From the NCBI GenBank assembly GCA_009602725.1, contig WELB01000341.1, positions 50,025-72,844 of the forward strand: DNA of 22,820 nt. The letters run 5' to 3'. This document shows, piece by piece, positions 6,480 to 14,204 of the stretch. The DNA is from Spirogloea muscicola. Lineage: Eukaryota; Streptophyta; Zygnematophyceae; Spirogloeales; Spirogloeaceae. Each line of letters opens with the position of its first letter. Positions within the stretch are counted from its first letter, which is position 1. Under the pieces are notes generated by a model, which had not been told where the DNA came from, did not search any database, and saw nothing but the letters and a program-made list of their open reading frames with translations. Position numbers and translations under genes: made by a program.

Positions 6480-9400
6480 ATGAGCAGCCCCCTCGCCCGC
6501 CTCCGATGGCTGGCCGCTGTGGCGCTCACCGCGCTGGCGCTGCCCGCGGCGGCTGTGGCGCTGCCCCCTGCTGACGCGCAGCCCTGCGTCGGTGGCCCCT
6601 CGGGTACGAGCCCACCATGATTTCGATCCGCTTCCCGGCCTGTCAGAGGCCTCCGGCAAGACTGCTCAGCCCGGGCGCATGGCGATGGCCACCCTCACGA
6701 TGCCAAGTCTGTTGCCGGCCTTGTCGGCATCGATGTCGCGATTCCTACCAGCTGTGTCCTGCACGTTGCCGCAAGTCGCCCGCGGCAGCATGAATGCAGT
6801 GCTGACCCTTCTGCGTGGCGGTGGCGGCAGTGTGCGGGCAGTACCAGGTGGTCGTGCAGAATCTGGGCATCGCACCGATGCATGTGATCCTCACCTACAA
6901 GGACACGCTGATATACATCGATCGTTCGGATGTCGGCCCGAGCGGCATCAACACGTCTTCTGGGGTGTCGGCATACTCGGTCGAGCTCAACATACACACA
7001 CTTGAGAAGCGTGGCCTCGAGGTATGCGAGCACATTGCAGAAAGTTGGCTGAGCCGCTGCTGCAGCTGAGCCAATTCGCAGTTGAGATGCTCCGCTCATA
7101 CATAGAGCATCCGGCCAGCATTGGCACGAGCTGACTGCTACATTGTGCGTTGGGCGGCGATGGCGGCGGCGGCGGGGTCCAGACAGTGACCAACACCTTC
7201 TGCTCGGCGGGCCACTCTTTGCCCAACGGCCGTATCGTGAACAACGGCGGCTCACTCTACGTCGGCCCAAACAGGACCAACAGCTACATCTCAGTGCGCA
7301 AGTTTGATCCATGCCTCGATGGGTCGTGCGACTGGGATGTCAACCAAACTATGGGTAGCAAACGCTGGTACCCGAGCTCCATCCGCCTACCCAATGGCAA
7401 CATTGCCTTCATAGGCGGTTCAACAACCGGCATTGGAGGAGATGGAATAAATATCTATAACAACCCAACATTCGAGGTTCGCAGCTGTCAGTCTTCTTCT
7501 TATTGTCTTCTTCTCTGTATTCATCTTGTCCCTCCCGGTCACCCTTTCCCACCCCTTCTCCATGCACTGTCTGTGTTCCTGGAGTACTGTAACAAGGAAA
7601 GGCAGAGGCACGTGAGGTAGTGGACAGACTGGAGAGGGAGAGGGAGAGAGAGTGTGTGTGCAGGTAGGCAGACAGTAAGATATACACAGGGAGAAGACAG
7701 CCACACAAGAGTTTGTACCCGATTGTTGCAAGGGCTTGCTTTCATTGCAACCTGCACTCCTGCTTGTGCTCATTCACTCCTACCTCATCAGCTTGGGACT
7801 TGGGCAGGGCGCCTCCTGACGCGCATTATTGTATTTGACTTTCCAAAAACAGTACTTTGCCAGCAACAACAAGGAGCAGTACTATGTGCAGCTGCTCGTG
7901 GACTCACTGCCCTACAATCTCTACCCATTTGTGCACCAAATGACCAATGGACATATCTTTCTGTTTGCGGGTGCCATCTCGTGCGAGATGGACATGATGA
8001 CGAGTGGAGACTGCCTCCGCAACTTCCCGCCCCTTACCGCGCCGGATGGCATCAATCAGACCTCCCGCACGCATCCCTTTACGGGTGAGCCGGCCGCAGA
8101 TGGGGCTCAAGGCCACATGCCACTTCCTTCTGTCCATGTAAAGCCGTCCCTGAGCTTAACCAAGGTTGCTAGGAGGATTGATCTGGCATGCAGCAATTGG
8201 AATGTTGTACAACAGGTGGATCCGCCATGCTCGCTGTGGACCCCTACAACAACTACAAGCAGTATGTTATCATCTGTGGTGGGGGCCAGAATCCTGCCCC
8301 AGCAGGGCAGATATCAACTTCGCAGAGCTGCGGGACGTTGCTGCTGGATGACACCAACCCCCAGTGGCTTATAGAGATCATGCCCGGCCGAAGGTGAGTG
8401 GCAAGCTGCGTGCCCTGCTGTAGCTCTGGTCTCAATGATCATCTTGCTGATGTACTGTGAGCCCTAATGCACGAGGTGCTTATTCGTTCTACCTTTACAT
8501 AAGCGCAGGCTACAAAGTGCTACCCTCATACTGCCCACTGGTGATTTGTTGCTTATCGAGGGCACAAACTCGGGCATGGCTGGCTATTACTTGTCATACG
8601 ATCCCAATTACCAAGGTATAATGGCCAGATATTGCTGAGGAGTTAGCTCCATAAGCACTTGTTAGTATTTTCTCTTGTTTGCTCGTTCTTGACAGCACGT
8701 CTGCTCACCTCACTCGCACTCTGTGCATTTGGCTTGCAGCATATTTGTATGACTCGACCAAGCCACTCGCCTACCCAACAAATGAGACAATTTCGCCGCG
8801 CTTTTCAGTGCTTGGCAATTCTTCCATTGCTCGCCTTTACCACTCGTCTGTCACCGTTGGGTCAGACGCTCTTGTATGGCTCGCAGGCTCCAACTTCCGT
8901 GGTGTATACACACCGTTCAACTACACGGGACAGTTCCCGACTGAATTCCGCATTGAGACTTACTCTCCGCCGTACTTTTTCCAAGGGTGAGTGCAAGTGC
9001 AGTGACAGCAATGTCCTTCTACAGAATTACGATGCGGCAAGGGCACAAAATGCTGACCATGGGGCTTGCTGACTGCGTGGTATGTCTGCAATGATTGGCA
9101 GGATACCGCAGCCAGTCATTGTCACTGCGCCAACCTCGCTAGACTATGGGGCAATATTTCAGGTGGCAGTGGACCTAGTAAGCTCAAAAGTGACATTGGG
9201 CGGCAGGCAATCCATGGGTCTTTACGATGCAGGCTTTAACTCGCACGCCAACACGATGGGCCAGCACCTCGTGCGCTGCTTGTACACGCTGGTGTCGCAG
9301 GTAACAGCTCCTTATGACTCTGCCCAACATCGCTTGCCGATTCTTTGCAACTTCAGTTGTTGCAGGACGGCCCAGTTCTGACCAGCGACCCGTGTTTGGC

Positions 9401-9544
9401 TCGTGGACAGGTGGGGACTGTGTGTACCTTCAACGTCGTCGCTCCGCCGAGCCAGAACTACGTGTCCCCCGGATACTGGATGCTGTTCGTGGTCAATCAG
9501 GGCGTGCCATCCAGAGGCTCCTGGGTGCAGGTCGGCGGGTTCCC

Positions 9545-9579
<35 letters not shown>

Positions 9580-9929
9580 GCCCACCTCCACCGCCGCGTC
9601 CTCCACCGCCGCCACGGCCGCCGCCGCCACCACGTCCGCCACCACCACCGCGGCCTCCGCCACCACCAAGGCCACCACCACCGCCACGTCCGCCACCACC
9701 ACCGCAGCCTCCGCCACCGCCATCACCACCACCGCCCTTCCCGCCACCACCATCGCCATCACCGCCACCACCTCCTCGGCCACCCCCTATGCCGCCACCA
9801 CCATTGCCATCACCGCCACCACCATCTCCGCCACCGCCTATTCGGCCACCACCATCGCCATCACCGCCACCACCATCTCCGCCACCCCCTTGCCGGCGCC
9901 ACCATCGCCGCCATTGTTTAGGACACTAG
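6480..9929 (+). CDS. Secreted glyoxal/galactose oxidase-like copper-radical oxidase with proline-rich tail (9 exons)
   Basis: Model: 6480-6603, 6831-7021, 7183-7476, 7853-8084, 8216-8393, 8509-8615, 8740-8986, 9102-9300, 9357-9929. All introns are GT-AG, phases agree, and the sum is 2145 nt (714 aa). Residues 1-34 form a signal peptide with an Ala/Leu core (LRWLAAVALTALALPAAAVA). The body follows the glyoxal oxidase order: MHV...DRSDVGPS, TFCSAG, KRWYPSS, LYPFVH, LPTGD, RLYHS, SHANTMGQ, then a C-terminal beta domain (PPGYxMLFVVNQGVPS-like). The expected copper and radical ligands are present: Cys112 (cross-linked to Tyr), Tyr168, Tyr409, His410 and His506. Such enzymes oxidise aldehydes or primary alcohols to acids or aldehydes and make H2O2 outside the cell. 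Residues 587 to about 701 are PPPPP/RPPPPP/SPPPP repeats, typical of hydroxyproline-rich wall proteins. Substrate cannot be told. Weak points are the intron 3 donor (GTTCGC) and the last dozen residues. Confidence 0.87.
7477..7852 (+). other. Intron 3 of the oxidase gene, with low-complexity tracts
   Basis: At 376 bp it is the longest intron of the gene; the others are about 56-227 bp. It carries a pyrimidine-rich stretch (about 7490-7560) and a GAGAGGGAGAGGGAGAGAG-type purine tract ending in GT repeats (about 7628-7662). The donor is GTTCGC and the acceptor AAACAG. Boundaries are fixed by protein similarity and frame (NPTFE joined to YFASNN). Confidence 0.7.
9546..9890 (+). repeat. Proline-coding CCN repeat tract in oxidase exon 9
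   Basis: An imperfect repeat of CCGCC/CCACC units encodes a proline run, then seven or so RPPPPP units, then mixed SPPPP and SPSPPPPP units. A base shift in this tract would change the C-terminus. It also produces long false ORFs in the other frames and on the minus strand. Confidence 0.85.
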
Positions 9930-10257
9930 TTGTAGGACAACACTTGTCTGGCTTTTGAAGGTGATCGCGCGTTGGCGGTGCCGTACTCATTCGTCATACT
10001 CGGGCCTGGTCATGCACAGCACATTGCTGAGCCACTAGACATGAAGCCTCTTGTAGAGGCTGAGGACGGAACATCGCCTGTCTGTCCATGGGTCAGAGCA
10101 GCAGTGCCTAAATGCTGCTCAGACGCTCCCCTTACTGCAAGTTTTGCTACTTAACACTTGCTTTAGCTTGTGATAGGCCGCTTCCAACTGGCCCTTCTAG
10201 AGACGGTCGCCTGTGCAGCAGTAATGGGAAAGAAGTGTCTCTCCCATTTGTAAGGCT
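9930..10257 (+). other. 3' flank of the oxidase gene, no gene seen
   Basis: It probably includes the 3' UTR. I see no conserved ORF and no canonical TGTAA polyadenylation signal close to the stop. Repeat sequence resumes at about 10258 with a piece of the F3 3' UTR. Confidence 0.4.
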
Positions 10258-10350
10258 AAAATTGGCCTCCCTTTCAATTTCATGCGCATCGCGCGCCTTC
10301 TCCCAAAGGGGGCAAGGGCTGTGAACAGCCAGCCGGGAATATTTGACAAG
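10258..10350. repeat. F3 3' UTR fragment fused to a hairpin repeat
   Basis: ATTGGCCTCCCTTTCAA and GCGCGCCTTCTC match 330-369 and 947-985. They run directly into CCCAAAGGGGGCAAGGGCTG, a hairpin unit ending in TTTGACAAGGTCC. The same hairpin unit recurs at 10630-10694. Confidence 0.65.
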
Positions 10351-10629
10351 GTCCGCAGGGGTCAAAATTGCTGTCTTCAAATTTTCCTGGTAGGATGATC
10401 CAGTTAGTAACCACGAGTTAGTGAGCGAAGGATGTAGGGTGCCAGTCCACGGAAAACATGAATGCGGCTGCTGATCTTAAAGGAGCGGCTGTGAAAGCCA
10501 GTCAGATGAATACAGATGTTCTTAACGGAGCCACAGGCTAGGCAGACACGGAAAGAATTAAGCTCTGACTATGGGGCCAGGGCTGTGAGAAGTCTGGAAG
10601 AGTCTTTTCTGTGAGAACAAGGAAAGTGG

Positions 10630-10694
10630 CTCTCCCAAAGGGGGCAAGGGCTGTGGACAGTCAGCCCCAAAAAAACAAATTTGACAAGGTCCGG
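10630..10694 (-). repeat. Hairpin repeat, CAAAGGGGGC subtype
   Basis: CTCTCCCAAAGGGGGCAAGG is followed by a GGGCTGT...AGTCAGCCC stem and ACAAATTTGACAAGGTCC. The right end matches the unit at 10303-10350 almost exactly. It lies just before the LINE fragment at 10715. Confidence 0.65.
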
Positions 10695-10714
10695 ATGGGC
10701 CAGAAAGCGCTCTC

Positions 10715-11030
10715 CCAAAGCTGGGGCGACGAATTTGTTCCCCTTGCAGTCGACGTACACGGGGCCTTCGGCGCAAAGTGGCTCGACTTGCTTCACCGCC
10801 TGGCGCAGCAGGCCGCGGCCCGCCGCCACGGGCAGCAGGGCGAGCAGCCCGGCTACATGTCGCCGGGTCCCTCGCGCAGGTCTTCCGTATGCGGTTGGCC
10901 GTCTCGCTTCGGCGGTTACTTGCGTTCGCGGTCCACTTGCGCGCAGGCCGAGCTTTGGCGGCGGCCTCCGGCTTCCGTCAGGGCGACGTCTTCCCCCGGC
11001 TAGCTACTCTTCTTTCTTTCTACTCCGCTG
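10715..11030 (+). pseudogene. LINE C-terminal fragment, frameshifted (F2-related)
   Basis: One frame gives DEFVPLAVDVHGAFGAKWLD and a second, from about 10850, gives AGSLAQVFRMRLAVSLRR and then VHLRAGRALAAASGFRQGD. Together they match the F2 tail domain, so there is a frame break near 10845. The copy ends without the usual SDL..L[TS]RGY terminus and is joined directly to the next copy at 11031. It is diverged from the other F2 copies and may be a fourth subfamily. Confidence 0.72.
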
Positions 11031-11321
11031 GCTATCGACACACACGGGGCGTTGGGTGCTCGGTGGCTCGAACTGCTCCACCAGCTTGCCCGTCACGCCG
11101 TCGCTCGCCGCTTCAATGGGGAGCCGGTGGACTTTCCTGCAGCCGGGTCGCTCGCCCAGGTGTATTGCATGCGCCTGGCCGTCTCGCTGCAGAGGTCAAT
11201 GGCCCGTGCGCTGCACCTGCGTGCCGGCCGAGCCCTCGCTGCTGCCTCTGGCTCTGGCCAGGGGACGTCCTGCCAGGAACATAGCCTCTCTGACCTGCGA
11301 CTGCTTAGCAGGGCTTACTGA
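11031..11321 (+). pseudogene. F2 LINE C-terminal fragment
   Basis: The frame is open from AIDTHGALGARWLELL through DFPAAGSLAQVYCMRL and SLQRSMARALHLRAGRAL to LSDLRLLSRAY and TGA. It has no nuclease core. It follows the copy at 10715-11030 head to tail without a 3' UTR between them, which suggests recombination or template switching between related copies and not two independent insertions. Confidence 0.8.
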
Positions 11322-11472
11322 GTAGTTAGTAGCTGCTTTGTTTCTTTCTTGTGTGCTTCTTTCTTAGTGCTTCGCCTTAGTGCTTCGCCTAGCCCCCTTC
11401 TTCTTGGGCTTCTTGTACTTTGCTCATTCTTTTTTGGGCTGGCTGTTCCAGCCCCTATCCTCAATGGGCGAG
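11322..11472 (+). repeat. F2 LINE 3' UTR with terminal hairpin
   Basis: It has T-rich sequence, then CTTTGCTCATTCTTTTTTGG, then the hairpin GGGCTGG/CCAGCCC (11436-11442 and 11448-11454), then CCTATCCTCAATGGGCGAGC. A short TTAGTGCTTCGCC duplication lies inside. Confidence 0.8.
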
Positions 11473-11485
11473 CTCTTTCTTCTAC

Positions 11486-11518
11486 TCCGACTTGCATCTC
11501 CTGACTAGAGGTTACTGA
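11486..11518 (+). pseudogene. LINE ORF terminus only (SDLHLLTRGY-stop)
   Basis: Eleven codons, SDLHLLTRGY and TGA, match the terminal motif of the LINE families. No more of the ORF is present upstream, where the previous element's 3' UTR ends. It is followed by unrelated sequence and then a hairpin repeat at about 11580-11660. Confidence 0.55.
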
Positions 11519-11575
11519 GCGTCCTCTGGCTGCTGTCTTCGTCCTAGTCCAAAGGCATGGACTGTAGTGTATTTC

Positions 11576-11660
11576 TTTTTCGGCTCCTCTTTCTTTGGCT
11601 TGGGATATTGTCCATTCTTTTTGGGCTGGCTTTGCCAGCCACTCTTCTCTATGGGCGAGT
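11576..11660 (+). repeat. Hairpin repeat with TTGGGATATTGTCCATTC lead
   Basis: TTTGGCTTGGGATATTGTCC leads into GGGCTGGCTTTGCCAGCC (11623-11640) and ATGGGCGAGTAC. The whole block recurs at 12562-12640, again behind an F2 3' UTR. Confidence 0.7.
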
Positions 11661-11803
11661 ACATTCTTTCCCGGTAGGATAGTTACTTAGTAATCTGCGG
11701 AAAGCTAGCCTAGAATGAATAGACGGAGCGAAGGGGGGCTTCCGGGCCAAGGGGCGACCCCATGCGCTCCTGGGGAGAAGGCGCGCGGTGCGCATGGATT
11801 TGT

Positions 11804-11832
11804 AAGGAAAATGCGTGTATATTAAGAGATGT
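11804..11832 (-). repeat. Scrap of F1 3' UTR, minus strand
   Basis: On the minus strand it reads CATCTCTTAATATACACGCA followed by TTTTCC, matching the distal part of the F1 3' UTR at about 4342-4372 and 16970-16995. It lies 60 bases upstream of an F2 fragment. Confidence 0.6.
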
Positions 11833-11892
11833 AAGGGGGCGGCACCGGGGAGCACTAGGAGTCTGGGGGCAGAGTCACGGACACCTCTTTCT

Positions 11893-12421
11893 GTCCGGCG
11901 TCATGCCGCTCCAGGACAAGGACGGTCTCCACGCCCGGCGCGTAGACCTGGTGGCCACCCCACAGGCCGGCGGGCCACGTCTTCTCCTGGACGTGGTGAC
12001 CACCGACGCCTTCGACCGCTCCAACCCAGCCCAGTGTGCCGCCAAGGCTGGGTATGCGGTCGCCGGCGCCGCTCGCGCTAAGGAGCTTAAGTACGCGGAT
12101 CATCCGCCGGCAGACAAGTTCTTCCGGTTGGCCATAGACACCCATGGGGCGCTGGGCGCTCGGTGGCTCGAGCTGCTCACCCAGCTCGCCCGCCACACCA
12201 TCGCCCGTCGCTTCCATGGGGAGCCTGTAGACTTCCCTGCAGCAGGGTCGCTGGCGCAATTGTATCGCATGCGCCTGGCCGTCTCGCTGCAGCGGTCGAT
12301 GGCCCGTGCGCTGCACCTTCGTGCCGGCAGGGCTCTTGCTGCTGCCTCTGGCTCTGGCCAGGGGGACCCACTTTCAGGACCCTAGCCTCTCTGATTTGCG
12401 GCTGCTTAGCAGGGGTTACTG
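11893..12421 (+). pseudogene. F2 LINE fragment: endonuclease core plus C-terminal tail, one frameshift
   Basis: The frame runs SGVMPLQDKDGLHARRVDLV, then LLLDVVTTDAF, AKELKYADHP, AIDTHGALGARWLELL, YRMRLAVSLQRS and RAGRALAAASGSGQG. The two candidate catalytic aspartates (RRVDLV and LLDVV) are kept. An extra G near 12360-12365 shifts the frame so that the last residues (DPSLSDLRLLSRGY-like, stop at 12419-12421) are out of frame. The zinc knuckle is missing because the 5' junction is at about 11893. Upstream open frame is unrelated sequence, so the apparent start at 11762 is not real. Confidence 0.8.
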
Positions 12422-12640
12422 AGTGATTTGTAGCTGCTTTCTTTCTTTGTGTGCTTTGGTTTCTTGGCGCTTCCTCTGGCTTCCTCTAGCCCCCTTCTCG
12501 TTCTTTGTTCATTCTTATTGGGGCTGGCTTTTCCAGCCCCTATCCTCAATGGGCGAGCCCTTTCTTTCTTTGGCTTGGGATATTGTCCATTCTTTATGGG
12601 CTGGCTTTGCCAGCCACTCTTCTCTATGGGCGAGCACTTC
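12422..12640 (+). repeat. F2 3' UTR followed by a second hairpin repeat
   Basis: The F2 3' UTR with hairpin (12521-12539) ends in ATGGGCGAGCCC at about 12560. It is followed by the TTGGGATATTGTCC-led hairpin (12598-12615) ending in ATGGGCGAGCAC. The first half is very close to 18047-18187. Confidence 0.8.
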
Positions 12641-12644
12641 TTAG

Positions 12645-12985
12645 CAGTGCGGATCAGTGAAGCCCAGAGAGAGGCGCAGCCCTGCTGCTGCGCCTGCTGC
12701 TGCAGCCCGTCGCCGGCAGGACGCTGCCGGCTCGCTGCTAGGCGTCCGTGGCCGGCCCTTGGAGGGCTAGCTCAATGTTTCGTAGCTGCTTGGTTCCATA
12801 TGTGCTAGCTTTAGCGCTTCCCTGGCCCTTTTGCACTATGTTCTTCTTGGGCTGGCCTTTCCCAGCCCCTATTCTCTATGGGCGAGCACTTCTCTCTAGC
12901 TGCGGACTGGTGCCCGGGAGGTGGAGACGCCGCCTGACGGTGGCGCCACAGGGCAAGACTTTCGCTGCGCGCTAATGCGCAAGGT
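12645..12985 (+). repeat. R2 repeat, copy A, interrupted by an F2-type 3' UTR
   Basis: The flanks (AGTGAAGCCCAGAGAGAGGC at the start; GGGCAAGACTTTCGCTGCG near the end) match 19105-19355. Between them, about 12765-12897, lies a diverged F2-type 3' UTR with hairpin (GGGCTGGCCTTTCCCAGCCC) and ATGGGCGAGCAC. This looks like an insertion within R2. No ORF is supported. Confidence 0.55.
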
Positions 12986-13584
12986 GCTTCACGGTGTAGG
13001 AATTTGCTTCTAAATCCCTTCGTCCAAAATCAATCAGGACCAGACCGCCTCTTTGCTTTTGTGGTGGTCGGGTCAATACAGCAACGATTGGCGTGCCAAT
13101 AGAAGAAGCTTAGGGGCATACTAAACTCATGCTCTTACGCATCTTTCTTGGCCTTGACATCGAATCTCTTGTCAAACAAATAGAAGCTCAGAGTTCTCAC
13201 GAGCTCACATGGTCGTAACAAGCTCCACACGGCATATCACGGCATGTCACGGTTTGCAGTCGAGGTATTGCAGGTAAGGCGGCTGGGGGGCAGGTGTGCA
13301 CGGTAGCCCATACAGAAAGCGTGGGGCGTGAGCTTCTGCACCACCTACCGCCTCTCTGCATGAGCTACGACCTCTGCCACAGCAGAGAGAGCTAGCTCTT
13401 CCAGGAGGGCGGTGACTGTGAAGTGCCAGCTGCAGAAGGCCAATGCGGGCCCCAACATAATAGGACAAAACGCTAGCACAACAAGTGACTCCCACAGAAG
13501 AATTCTTAGCAATTTCTTTCTTCCTTTTTCAGCATACAACAGACTTCAATATAGGAACACCTCGCAGCAAGGAAGTAAGCTCAT
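12986..13584. other. No recognisable feature
   Basis: I find no conserved protein similarity and no clear repeat relation to the rest of the window. Short open frames on the minus strand at 13247-13539 have no recognisable motif. Confidence 0.4.
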
Positions 13585-13632
13585 CCAAAGGGGGCGAGGG
13601 CTGTGAAAAGCCAGCCGGAAAAACTCAAAAGG
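13585..13632 (-). repeat. Hairpin repeat, CAAAGGGGGC subtype
   Basis: The unit CCAAAGGGGGCGAGGGCTGT is followed by GAAAAGCCAGCC. It is the same subtype as 2768-2822 and 10303-10350. Confidence 0.6.
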
Positions 13633-13743
13633 ATTTGTGCTGCTGTATATATATATAGGCGGCAGCCAAGGTATGGCCAGTATGCAGATGCAATGCGAAC
13701 GCCTGAGAATCCTGCAGCAATAATATAGAATGGGCGCATTAGT

Positions 13744-13791
13744 GGCGGAGCAAGCGCGGAGCAAGCGAGGATGCGGAGCAAGCGAGGATGC
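13744..13791. repeat. Short tandem repeat (GGAGCAAGCG / AGGATGC)
   Basis: Three GCGGAGCAAGCG units occur, two of them followed by AGGATGC. The surrounding 13633-14130 shows no gene. Confidence 0.65.
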
Positions 13792-14130
13792 AATCCCAGC
13801 TTCGATGGCATGCCGTATCCTATTAGAAGCTGCTCTCGGAAGCGGGCATCACAGCAGTCCAGAAGGGCCCCTGTACTCATCCCCCAACCCCTACTTTACA
13901 CTGACTGTCATGCCATATAATGTCGGCTGCCAGATAACGTCAACATTAGATTAGCACATAAGTAGTCGACAAATCAGCCTGTGTTGGGCAGAGTCATACC
14001 AAATAGAGTGTCGAAGGAGTTTTGCAATATTTTGGTGTAACTTAGCATATCATAGAACAACACCTACGGAATGGTAGTGCCGATATCTGATGTTTAGGGC
14101 ACTGCTGCTGATTTTGATGTCTTACCCCCC

Positions 14131-14186
14131 CAGCTTCTGACAGGTGAGCAGTGCCATCTTGCCACCCACACCACACAAGAGAGAGG
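14131..14186 (-). repeat. R1 repeat, copy D (short, minus strand)
   Basis: The minus strand reads GTGTGGGTGGCAAGATGGCA and CTGCTCACCTGTCAGAAG, matching the beginning of R1 at 771-830 and 981-1045. Only about 55 bp are kept. It abuts the left arm of the long inverted repeat. Confidence 0.65.
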
Positions 14187-14204
14187 CCCTCATATCATAG
14201 ACCG

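Noticed and set aside
6592-7312. Plus-strand frame 6592-7005 and minus-strand frame 6695-7312
   Set aside because: They run across intron 1, exon 2 and intron 2 of the oxidase gene. The exon model explains the sequence with conserved motifs in another frame.
9493-9783. Open frame of Ala/Val-rich protein on the minus strand
   Set aside because: It is the antisense of the CCN proline tract; composition explains the open frame.
12163-12426. Separate frame encoding the C-terminus in the third F2 fragment
   Set aside because: It is one broken ORF: an extra G near 12360 moves the final residues into this frame, while the rest of the frame is a shadow.
13744-13791. CRISPR-like repeat array
   Set aside because: Units are directly adjacent or separated by 7 bases; there are no spacers and the sequence is eukaryotic.
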